Below, in pieces: positions 1 through 11,117 of a stretch of 64,000 bases of DNA. This DNA is from Hibiscus mutabilis. Taxonomy: Eukaryota > Streptophyta > Magnoliopsida > Malvales > Malvaceae. The stretch's first letter is position 1, and each line of letters opens with the position of its first letter. The stretch spans positions 37,216,508 through 37,280,507 of the forward strand of contig CM033718.1 of the NCBI GenBank assembly GCA_019671005.1, written 5' to 3'. The translations under genes and the position numbers were made by a program. A model generated the notes under the pieces. It did no database searches. It saw only the letters and a program-made list of their open reading frames with translations, and was not told the origin of the DNA.

Positions 1-1289
1 AGTATTCAATACTTATCATGCAAGAAAACACACAATTGATTTCAGGACATGAAGGGCATTCTAATAGACCATTAAAAATTTTGCTTTCATGCTTACATTA
101 TAGGTTACTACTTTCATGATTCATTTTGCATTTTCAATCCATGTTATCATACCTTATTCGAAAGACCTAAGGGTACGAACATGCTTCCTTTCATTTCATT
201 GATCCTAGATGTATACATGTAATATCTCATACATAAATTACTAACACGATTCTTGAACATTCGATTTGCATGTAACTAGTTTCCATTCAAGTCATACACT
301 TTACCTATCCATTCGACAATCATCAACTAACACCAAACAATACCTACATCAAGGTATATTCACACAAGACATGAAGCATTTGAATGGCAGGTCAAGCATC
401 ATGGTTCATCTCATTTTACTTTCAATTCAAGCATACACATGTACATAAACAAGGCATTCGAATGTTCCAAGGTAAACTAGATCAAACACTTGATCATTCC
501 ATATATAAATCCATTTATGCGCAGCAAAACCATTCCATTACATGTAGTTTAAGTTCATTACATGATTCACATCATCAACCAAGTTCATAGCATAGTAGGC
601 CCATACAAGGACAATATATACAATTTCTCAAGAATTCCAAAATGCATGGTCAAGCTAAAATCTATACAATCTAGCGCCACCAATCTAGGAGATATATAAA
701 ACAAGTATGAAACCATACTTAGGCAATGCTTGTGTGACTTGCTTCCAGCTCAATAAATAAGGCTTCAAGATCAAGCAACACTCGAATCCTTTATCCTGTA
801 GCTGGGAAGAATGAAACAAGAGTGATAAGTACAAGAATGTACTTAGTGAGGTAGTAACTAGTTCTAACCATTTGTTTTATCATGTTTGGTGTCATTTAAT
901 CAAGTATAATCCTAGCTAAGGATTTCAAGCATTAGAATGATCCTAACTAAGGATTCAAGCATTCGGCTAGCATAAGGAACAAGAGACATGGAATCATACT
1001 TCATGCTTTCATATCAAGAATCAAGCAAATCATACTTGCATAACAATAAATCAAGTAAGTCATGCTTACATGACAAGTAACATACAATTCATGGCTTCCA
1101 TGTCAAGTAACATACAATTCATGGCTTTCATGTCAAGTAACATTGAATTCATGGCTTTCAAGACAAGTAACACGTGATATAGGATTGTTATTTCATTTGT
1201 TATCAATTAAACAACCCCCTTGGTACTTAGTTTGTATAGGTAATCATGTCTGCAACCAACTGTCACCACAAGATGCACCGTAGTGCTGG
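1..1289 (-). mobile_element. Family-1 LTR, left part (host of a solo LTR)
   Basis: This is the left portion of a minus-oriented LTR that begins before the window. It aligns along its length with the complete family-1 LTR at 38340-41856, starting roughly 150 bp inside it. It is cut at 1289 by the solo LTR 1290-4826 and resumes at 4832. The motif GCACCGTAGTGC lies at the cut (1275-1286). No coding capacity is seen; short open frames here are broken in the sister copies. Confidence 0.85.
1075..1164. repeat. Three tandem 30-bp units in family-1 LTR
   Basis: Three consecutive 30-bp units (1075-1104, 1105-1134, 1135-1164) begin AAGTAACATACAATTCATGG, followed by a CTTTCATGTC-like tail. A degenerate related unit lies just upstream. 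The same array is present at 39467-39556 in the second family-1 solo LTR, so it belongs to the LTR and was not created at this locus. Confidence 0.85.
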
Positions 1290-4200
1290 TGTAACACCCC
1301 CTACTTCAGGCTTGTAGCAAACCGGCTCGGGAGCGTTACATAGGCAAGCAAGAACAATGAACAAGGCAATGCAAGCAATAGAAGAACAAGCAAGCAAGCA
1401 ATCATACTTACTTATCAAACAAGTAACCTCATAATTAGACTTCAAATCACCAAAGGCATTCGAAACAAGGCCATTAAAAATTTTCCTTACAAGCTTACAT
1501 TATAGGTTACTACATTATCAATACACTTTACTTCCTTTTATTCTTATCATTCGAATGACCCTATGTGTAACATGCTTCCATTCAATTCATTGATCCTTTG
1601 TTTGTATACACTTTAACATTACATAAGTAAATTCCTAAACATGAGCATTTGACATTCAATTTTTACATGTAACTAGTTTCATTCAAGACTTATTCCATGC
1701 CTAACCATTCGGCAATCATCTAAACAGACACTAGGCTATTCGACCTTTACCAATGAAAAACACAACTTTCATTTCAAGCAAGACATATACATTAAGCAAG
1801 GCATTATATTGGAATACAAGCAAGCATGGTTCAATCATCCTACATTCAATTCAAGCAAGTCAAGTACAATAACAAAGCATTTGATTGTTCTAAGAGAAAC
1901 TAGTTCAAACATTAGATCATTTCATTCCATCAACATATGCGCAGCAATCACCATTCATTACATGAAACTTAAGCTCATTACATACTTGACCATAGGTTCA
2001 TAACATAGTAGGCCCATCAAGACATTATATACAGGTACCAAAATGCATGATCATGATAAACTATATACAATCTAGTGCCACCATTCTATGAGATATACAA
2101 AACAAGTATGAAACCATACTTTAACTATGCTTGTGTGACTTGATTCGAGCTCAAGTAATCAGGCTTCAAGATCAAGCAACACTCGTATCCTTTATCATGT
2201 AGTTGGGAAGAATGAAAACGAGAGTGATAAGTACAAAAATGTACTTAGTGAGGTAGTACTATATCTAACCATTTGTTATGTCAAGTTTAATGTGTCATTT
2301 AATCAAGTATAGACCTAGATAAGGATTTCAAGCATTTGAATGATCCTAGCTAAGGATATCATACATTCGACTATCAAGGAACAAGAAACATGAATTTATA
2401 CTTCATGTTTTCATATCATGAATCAAGCACAACATGCTTTCGAAACAAGTAATCAAGGAAGTCATGCTTAAATGACAAGCAACATACAATTCATGGCTTT
2501 CAAGACAAGTCACATGTGTTTCAGGATTGTTATTACAATTGTTATCAATTAAACAACCCCCTTGGTACTTAGTTTGTATAGGTAATCGAGTCTCCAACCA
2601 ACTGTCGTCACAAGATGCACCGTAGTGCTGGCCAACCCCCCTACTGTTTCCAAAGACCACATATATACCCTCCGTCTATCGCCAAATAGGGGCCTTAGCC
2701 CTGGACCATAGTTCACCCTTACACAATGAGCTCTAGACTCTAAGGCATGCCCTTCTACGTAGTCCAACTAGCTACCAAGGTTGTTCGATTTACCATTTAT
2801 TCAAGTGTTTCAAGATCAAGTTCATGTCAAGAAAGTTCATTTCATATTAGGACCTTATACCATTGAGCCATAGCTCACACATCATGTAGTTTTCATGTTT
2901 CATTTCATCAAGTGTGATAACATTACAAGCAAGTTTCTTAAGCATTGATCACATGCCACATGATGCATACAAGCACAAATGTTACCACTCAACTTGCTTA
3001 TCAATCGAATCAAACATGTATACAAGGTTGAGATCAAGTTTCATGCATTACTTTAATCATTCTTCCCTTATAGATCAAGTCCAAGATTAGATTCATTTAA
3101 CATTTCAAGAGTGTAAACAAGTATGCATTGGTTAGGACCTAGTCCTAACCCTAAAGATAAATACACTCACAATACTCCAAGCTTAGCTAGTCTTGGATCC
3201 ACACTCCTTTGTTCTTGTCTTTAGGATGACCCACTCTATCCTCTTCCACCAAGTTTACTCCTGGTTCTATCACATTACAATTACAAACATGTCAAAACAG
3301 GATCATATGATCATCAAATCAAGACAATGTTACAAGCATATAACATTCACAAATCTGGCAGCATGCTCATATACATTTTCCATTGCACTTAACTACACTT
3401 ATCTATATTCTAGTTCATGTAAAACAGGGCAAAATCAATGTCCTAAAACTGTTTACAAAACAATTTACAAATTGCCACAAAACAGTGTGCAATTGCCTAT
3501 ACTGCTGCTGCCAGGCAGCTTGCACTCTAGTCACTTAATCATGCATAACTTTCATTTCGTACGTCGGAATTTCAATTGGTTTACACCGTTGTAAAGCTAA
3601 CAAAATTGTATTTATAACTATATAAGGCTTCCATTTTATTTCTTTACCAATTAATACAGTTTTTAACTTAAAGATAGGGCATTTTGCTACAATGGACAAT
3701 TTGCACTGTCCCTAGTGTTTCTTCTCTACATTTCATTATACAACCCAGAATTCAGCTCTGTTTTCTCCTTTTAAATTTAGACATAACAAGGTGTTTTCCA
3801 TAAAAATTTTAGCCTTAAATTCATTTTATAAAATTTATAGTGATTTTTCAAAGTTACTTCCCAGAACAGAGCATTTTGGGCAGATTACACTAGGTTGAAT
3901 TTCTAGCTTATTAATTCACCTAAGCAAGGTTCTAACATGGCAATTCAATTCATTTTCATGTTCTTACATGTCTAGGTCATTCTAATTCACCTAGCCATGT
4001 GTCTAAAATAGGGCATTATCATGTTGAACCCAATTTGATCTATTTGATCAACATTGCACATTCAATTTACCAATTAGGCAGTCATTACTTAATTTAACTA
4101 GTCCAATTAGGTGTAGTCATTTTCCAGAAACATATCTATTCAATTCAATCTTCATTTCATGTAGATACATGATCAAAACAGGGTTCTATATCCAATTGAC

Positions 4201-4826
4201 ATGTTTACACATTTTCTCTATCAAAACAGTCCCCAATCAAGACTGTTTTCAACCATGTACACATTTCTCAAATTTCCAGCAACCATATATATATTTCATT
4301 AGCAATTTAGCTACTAGCATTCAATATCCAAGCTCTAACTGAAGCTACCATCACCCTAGCATGCATAACAATCATCCAATTCTATCTAGGCAACAAGAAC
4401 ATCATCCTTTGCATATTCAACAATCTATAACATGTAAAGTCAAGCATTATACCTTCTCCAAGCTAAATTTGATCAATGGTTGAATCAAAAAGCTTGAATT
4501 TGAAGGTGATCAATGAAGCTTTTCTCTCCCCTTTCTCTCTCTACCAATCGGCCAAGGTGGAGTATAATGGGATGAAGATGACAATATTTCGTTGTTCATC
4601 TTTACTCAAGTTGCCGCGAGTCATCCTCAAGTTTTGCATGTTCACAATTTCATCCTTTTATTTATGCCTTCTAGTTTTAATTTCAATTCAATTTGGTTCT
4701 AATTTCACTTATTTGATCTTAAGGATGGCCAATGTTCATTCTTCTTTAAATTGATTAACTTATGAATTCAATTAGGCTATAGTTTAGATAGTGGTAAAAT
4801 TTCTAGGCCAATTTTAGGGTGTTACA
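1290..4826 (-). mobile_element. Solo LTR, family 1 (3537 bp) with GCTGG duplication
   Basis: The unit starts TGTAACACCCC and ends GGGTGTTACA, the terminal inverted motif shared by all LTRs here. It is flanked by the 5-bp direct repeat GCTGG at 1285-1289 and 4827-4831, the hallmark of integrase-mediated insertion. No primer site, polypurine tract or gag-pol sequence lies inside, so it is a single LTR left by LTR-LTR recombination. It is inserted into another LTR of the same family and the same orientation. The 133-codon open frame at 3193-3594 is an LTR by-product: its sister at 45202-45501 is shortened. Confidence 0.93.
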
Positions 4827-7096
4827 GCTGGTCAACCCTCTTGCTGTCGCCAAATACCACATATGCACCCTTCGTCTATCTCTAAATAGGGGCCTTAGCC
4901 CTGGACCGTAGTCCACCCTTACACAATGAGCTCTAGACTCTAAGGCATGCCCTTCTACCTAGTCTAACTAGCTACTAAGGTTGTTCGATTTAAGCATTTT
5001 GTACTAGTATTTCAAGTTCAAGATCATGTCAAGTAGCAAGTTCATTTCATGCTAGGCCCTTAGGACAATTGAGCCATAGCTCACATATCATGTAATTCTC
5101 ATGTGTTCATTTCATCAAGATGAGATAATATCTCAAGCAAGTTTTTTAGCATTCGATCACATGCTTCATGACACGTACAAGCACCAAAGTTACCACTTAA
5201 ACATGCTTAACATTCGAATAAAACATGTATTCAAGATGTGATAGAATTTCATGCATTACTAGTCATTCTTCCCTTATTAAGTCAAGTCCATATTAGGTTC
5301 ATTTAAGTGTTACAAGAATGTAAACAAGCATGCATTGGTTAGGACGTAGCCCTAACCCTGAGATAACTACACTCACGATACTCCAAGCTTAGCTAGTCTT
5401 GGATCCACACTCATTTGTTCTTGGCTCTAGGATGATCCACTCTTTCCTCATCTGCCAAGTTCACTCCTGGTTCTAACACATTACAGGTAAACACAAATCA
5501 AAACAAGTTCACAAAGTCATTCAATCTAGGCAATGTTACAAGTATACAACATATACAAATCTGACATCATGTTCATATATTTTCTTTACTACACTTAACC
5601 ACACTTATCTATACTCCAATTCATGTAAAACAGGGCAGAATCAATGTGATAAAACTGTTTACAAAATAGTTTACAAATTGCCACAAAACAGTGTACAATT
5701 ACCTAAACTACTGTTACTAGGCAGCGTGTAGTCTGTTCACTTAAACATGCATAACTTTCATTTCGTACGATGGAATTTCAATTGGTTTACACCGTTGGAA
5801 AGCTAACGTACTTGTCTTTCTAACCATACAGGCCTTGCATTTCAGTTCTTCGCCAATTAATACAGTTTTTAACTTAAAGACAGAGTAATTTGCTACACTG
5901 GACAGTTTGCACTATCCCTAGTGTTTCTTCTCTACAATCCAGAATTCAATTCTGTTTTCTCCTAATGAATTTAGACATGTCAAGGTACTATCCATAAAAA
6001 TATCAGCCTTAAATTCATTTTATACAATTTATGGTGATTTTTCAAAGTTACTGCCCAGAACAAAGCATTCTGGGCAGATTACACTAGGTTGAGTTTCTAG
6101 TTTCATAGCTCATTTTAACAAGGTTCTAACATGGAAATTCAACTTATTTTCATTTTCATATATGTCTAGGTCATTCTAATTCACCTAGAAATGTGCTTAA
6201 ATAGGGCATTGTCATGTTAAATTCAATTTGATCTATTTGATCAACATTATACATCCAATTCACCAATTGAGCAGTCCATTACCTAGTTTCAACTAATCCA
6301 ATTAGGTGCATTCATTTTCCAGCAAGTTGTCTACTCTATTCAAGCCTCAATTCATTTACAAACATGATCAAAACAGGTTTCTATATACATTTAGCCTATT
6401 CGCACATTTTTACTAGTAAAACAGTCCCTAATCAAGACTGTTTTCAATCATACTTCCAATTCTCAAATTTCCAGCAACCATATACGTTTTCTTTAGCAAT
6501 TTAGCTACTAGAAATCACAATTTCAAGTTCTATTAGAAGCTAACATGATCCTAACATGCATAACAATCATCCTAATCAATCTAGGCAATAGGAACATCAA
6601 AATCTCAAGATTTAACATTCTATAACATGTATGAGTTAAGCATTATACCTTCTCCAAGCTAAATTTGATCAAAGTTAATTCAAGAAGCATGAATTTGAAG
6701 ATGATCAATGAAGCTTTTTCTCTCCGGTTTCTCTTTCAACAATCAGCCATGGAGGATAATGGGAGGAAAAGGATGATACAATTTTTTGTTTATCTTTCCT
6801 CCTAGCCGCGAGTCATCTACTCACAAGACACATGTTCTCATCAATTGAGACCATGTGTCAAGGCCTTTGATTTTAATCCCATTTGCATGCAAACTATAGA
6901 GTTTTGCATGACCACAATTTCATCCTTCCATTTGAGCCTTTCAATTTTAATTTCAATTCAATTTGGTTCTAATTTCACTTATTTGATCTTAAGGATGGCC
7001 AATGTTCTTTCTTCTTGAAATTGATTACCTTATGTATTCAATTAACGTATAGTTTAGATTGTGGTAACTTTCATAGGCCAATTTTAGGGTGTTACA
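4827..7096 (-). mobile_element. Family-1 LTR, right part
   Basis: This resumes the LTR interrupted at 1289, beginning with the second copy of GCTGG and ending GGGTGTTACA at 7096. What follows is neither a polypurine tract nor chromovirus internal sequence. This is therefore the outer edge of its element (the 5' LTR of a minus-strand element lying to the left) or another solo LTR. The block around 5770-5880 is conserved with the other LTR families. Confidence 0.85.
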
Positions 7097-7384
7097 GCGG
7101 TAACCTCTCCAAGTCCAATTCTGATTTGAATTTCTTATTGATTCTTAGTATAAATTGTGTAATGAGCATGCTATGGAGCATTAGCAAGGTAAGTGCTCTT
7201 TTGAGTGGTTGCTTGTTTGAGAAGCATGCTTGAATTACAATCAATTGCCATGATATGCTTCTTGCCTAATTGAACTATATTGAAATGAAGCATGTTGTTA
7301 TGGTTAAACGTAACTGAATTCATTGTTTAATGACATATTGATTGACATACCTTCATTGACTATTGGAATATTGATACTGGTATT
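7097..7384. other. Unassigned spacer, no gene seen
   Basis: These 288 bp lie between the end of the family-1 LTR (7096) and the start of the family-2 complex (7385). The stretch is AT-rich and contains no convincing coding, RNA or repeat signal. It may be part of an older element into which both neighbours inserted, but it does not visibly continue at 27348 on the far side of the complex. Confidence 0.5.
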
Positions 7385-8766
7385 TGTAACACCCCAACCC
7401 CGGGTTAGCCATAATCCGGTTAAAGAGCGTTACCAAAGCGAGAACAAAGTAAGAGATAGGTTACTTGTTGAACAAGTAATGCCGATATATATAACTTGTG
7501 AAGCAAGTAACCTAAACACAACCATACAAGACATACAAGTAATCCACTTTAATCAAAACAAACACACTTAGCATGCTAATTTAGGTAATAATTTGTTTCA
7601 TTTCATACTTATTTCCTAAGTTATTACTATCATAATACAATTTACCATTCCACTAGCAAGAACTAAGCATATCACTATTCTTTCAATTAGTCTACTTGCA
7701 TTTCAAGATACTACTTATTTAATCAATCAACATTATCATTAAAAGGCTTCCTCTATCATTCGAATAGCCATTGCATATACACGAATGGTTCATTTCATTT
7801 CATTTTCAAGTTAATCAATCAAGTAGCTTTTCTAGTCATCTTCAATTTCATGTAATTACATATGCATGTTCAATACATACCTTATCTCCAATCCAATAAG
7901 CATTGTCGATTCTTACCAATGGCCACAAGAACAAAAGCATGATCATACAATATAGGTCTAGTATTCAAATGATACAAGGTTTCATCAATCATTGATTTAC
8001 TTTCACAATTTGTGCAACATCTTACTTATTTATATACATATCAACATAGTTATATACATAGTCTAAGGTATCAAAGTTGGTTACATGATAGGCCCAACAA
8101 AACATTACATATACTAGTCATATATATACACCCAAAATGCATGTTCAAAGCTAACTATTACAAGGTATAGTGCCACCAAACTAGGATCATACAAAGAGTA
8201 TGAAATCATACTTTCAAGCTTGCTTCGAACTCAAGATATCCTCTTGAAAGTGTCCTTAATCTGTTATGGGAAGAATGAAGAGTGGAGTCGTAAGTACAAG
8301 TTATGTACTTAGTGAGGTAACACTAAGCTAACCAATTTCAAGTATACATATCCAAGTTTACAAGTATTTTGAAGAATCAAGATCAACACTACATGTCATA
8401 TACTATTCGAATCCATGGGGTAAATATAGGCAAGCTTCACATATCACACATTCAACATAGCAACATCCATCATGTATACATATCATGCTATTCAAATTAT
8501 TGCTTAGGAGTCAAGCAATCAAATACACCAAGTACCAAGTAGACATTCTTATACAATAAACACCATCCATGTATTTCTTTCATGGGAAGTAACAAGTTAT
8601 ACAATCATTCAAGTGTTATCTTTCAAGACAAGGTTGTTCATTCAAGAATCTTACAAAACAAGAAATGTTCACATCATACATCCAAGACAAACAATGTTCA
8701 TTTCAAGTTTTTAATTCATCTTCAACACCCTTGGTATTTAGTTCACTAGATAATCAAATCTTCAAC

Positions 8767-8820
8767 AATATGCACCGAAGTTCCAATATGCACCGTAGTG
8801 CCAATATGCACCGTAGTGCC
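8767..8820. repeat. 18-bp hairpin minisatellite, 3 units
   Basis: Three tandem copies of AATATGCACCGTAGTGCC are followed by a partial unit running into ATGAGCTC-type sequence. Each unit contains GCAC-CGTA-GTGC, a short self-complementary stem. The homologous array has different copy numbers in the sister LTRs. Confidence 0.9.
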
Positions 8821-8997
8821 AATATGAGCTGTAGAATCTAAGGCATGGCCTCCTATCTATCCAAACTAGCTACCAAGGTTGTTTGATTATCAATTTCATT
8901 CCAGCTTTATACAAATTCATTAATCAATACATGATTATGCCATTCAAAGGCCAAGCCCTTAGGCTTATGGAGTCTTAACTCCCAAGACAAATTTATC

Positions 8998-9017
8998 CAT
9001 GCCATTCGAATGGCATG
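8998..9017. repeat. Perfect 20-bp palindrome in family-2 LTR
   Basis: CATGCCATTCGAATGGCATG reads the same on both strands. It recurs unchanged at 17862-17881, 25233-25252 and 53950-53969, and with one substitution at 55658-55677. It is a fixed element of this LTR family; its role is unknown. Confidence 0.9.
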
Positions 9018-11101
9018 AACACAAGGTGGTACCATTGGTCATTTCATTTCAAACAAGTCATGCATATCAATCACAAACACATTCATATGTATGCAATGTG
9101 CGTACCTTATTCTCCAAGCAAGCATGCCATTTCTTACCTTTGGCATAAGCAATGCAACATGTCAAGCAATTCATTTCATTTGCTTAACAATCAAGTAGAA
9201 CATGGCATTAAACAAGTTGTCATTCATATAATTCTTCCCTTAATTAGCCAAATATATATTAGGTCATGTTACATGGCAATGTCATTGAATTAACACAATA
9301 GCAAGATGGTTAGGACCTAAGTCCTAACCCTAAGGATAGTTACACTCACAATACTCCTAGCTAATCACTTGTCTTGTATCCAAATCCCTTTGCCTCTTGC
9401 TTTGGGATGTTCACTCTTTTCATCCTCTTCAAAAACTTGCTACCCTTGGTCCAGCAACCATAACACATACAATTCATCAAAACATGCACATAATGTCACA
9501 CATATATAGTAACAATGTTACCACATTTGTACCTAACATTTAGCTACTGTTTTATTATGCTTTCTTTTAAGCATTTCTTACGTGTTCATCTCTATATTGT
9601 TATTACCTCATTTTAGGACACAATTGGACATATTACAATGTCCCAAAACTGTTTTGGAAATAGTTTGCTTCTAGGTGCAAAAACAGTCCCAAACTGCCCA
9701 GGACATTGCTGCCTTGCAGTTTGCACACTGTCCCTTTAAATTGTCATATCATTTAATCGGTACGTCGGAATTTCGATTAATTTACACCGTTGGAAAGCTA
9801 ACAAGATTGTATTTATGACCATATAAGGCTTTAATTTTATTTCTTAGCCAATTAACACAGTTTATTATTCAATGACAGGGCTTTTACACTGTCTGGGCGG
9901 TCTGCACTCTCCAGGTATTTCTAATTACAGTTTCCAGCATAGAACCTAGAATTCAGTTATTCTTTCACCTAATGAAAGTAGACATATAAGGATCATGTGA
10001 CTAAAATTTCAGCCCTGAATTTGATCTATACAAATTTTGGTGAGTCTTCAAAGTTACTGCCCAGAACAGAGCAATTCTAGGCATATTGCACCTATTCACA
10101 TTTTAATTCCTTAAATTCATTTTAACAAATTTTTTGGCCCTATAATTCATTTCATATGAAATCCTATACATGTTTAGTCAATGTTAATTCATTTTTAAAG
10201 GTGACCAAAAAAGAGAAAGTTGGTTAACTTGCTTAATTTTGCATGTTTACACAGTTTGTTCTTACTAAAACTGTTTCTAGGCTATATGACTTTGTTCATA
10301 CTTTTATCTTTCTTTTCCAGCATTGGTTACTAACAATTTAGCTTGTTTAACACCTTAATTGCATTACCTAATCATGATCATGTTCAATTCATTAGTTCCA
10401 TAGCTCAATTACATGTTCTAACAATTCAATTCTTACAACATTTCATTTCAAATTTCTAGAAACCTAATTTTGTTACACCATCACTTACACATAAATTCCA
10501 TTCTAATTCAAGTTATCCATGGTGTATACAAGTTCAATTTCATCATTTTCTTCATTCCTATCAACCTAAAAACTCAACTAAGCATTATACATCATCTAAA
10601 TCAGAATTTGAAGCATGAATCAGTTTGGACATCATGTATTTACCTTAGTAATGCTGCCACCAAGTTGAGTTTAGCTCAATTTCAACTTTGACACCATAGA
10701 TTCAAGCTTTCTCTCACAAGAACCCTTTGTCCCTAATTTCTTCTTTAATTCGGCAACTAGGGATAATTAAGAAGGTGATGACTACGTTTAATCCAAGTTA
10801 ATGGATTTATGAAATGTCCAAAATGTCCTTTAATTAATCCTTACTCTTAACTTAATCAAGGGAATTAAAGGAATCAAAGAATTTAGAATGCAATCATCAT
10901 CTTTCTCATTCAATTCAATTTTGTCACTTTAAACTGGTCACTTATTTCATTCATTTTTCTACTTAAGTCCTTTAATTTGGCATTCATATTTGTTAATTAT
11001 TCAATTCAACCCTTAATTGACTTTACTTAATTCAAGATGATTTAACTATTTAAGAATTCTAAATAGTGGTAACATTATAAGCCCTATTTAGAGGTGTTAC
11101 A

Positions 11102-11117
11102 ATTCCCCCCCCCCCCA
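11102..11117 (-). promoter_or_regulatory. Polypurine tract of element A, with run of 12 C
   Basis: The sequence directly inside the left LTR is ATT followed by twelve C on the plus strand, which is a G-rich polypurine tract on the element strand. It is the usual plus-strand priming site next to the 3' LTR. Elements B (19961) and E (57764) have ATTCTCCCCC here, so the long uninterrupted run is a copy-specific expansion. Confidence 0.8.

Larger units (their letters stand above)
7385..11101 (-). repeat. Family-2 LTR (3' LTR of element A)
   Basis: It starts TGTAACACCCCAACCCCGGG and ends GGTGTTACA, 3717 bp, with the polypurine tract of element A immediately after it. It contains a three-unit hairpin minisatellite (8767-8820), a 20-bp palindrome (8998-9017) and the cross-family conserved block near 9761-9860. 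The first 130 bp carry two GTTACTTG-type hairpins, which on the element strand lie in U5 beside the primer site. Confidence 0.9.

Noticed and set aside
3193..3594. 133-codon open frame, with a 99-codon relative at 45202-45501
   Set aside because: It lies in the middle of an LTR, antisense to the element, has no domain-like composition, and shortens or breaks in the other family-1 LTRs (5260-5700, 40190-40560).
1290..4826. A shortened full element rather than a solo LTR
   Set aside because: No primer site, polypurine tract or internal sequence; the whole length aligns with one LTR at 38340-41856.
7097..7384. Possible host gene exon between the LTR of 1-7096 and element A
   Set aside because: No sustained frame, splice pattern or recognisable protein; too short and AT-rich to call.
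8767..8820. CRISPR-like array of short repeats
   Set aside because: Units are contiguous, without unique spacers, inside a plant LTR; it is a minisatellite.
9015..9293. Repeated small open frame starting ATGAACACAAGG at the palindrome (also 17879, 25250, 55677 and, inverted, 53770)
   Set aside because: It appears conserved because the LTR is conserved. A one-base length difference after the first 18 codons shifts the frame between copies, so protein sequence is not maintained.
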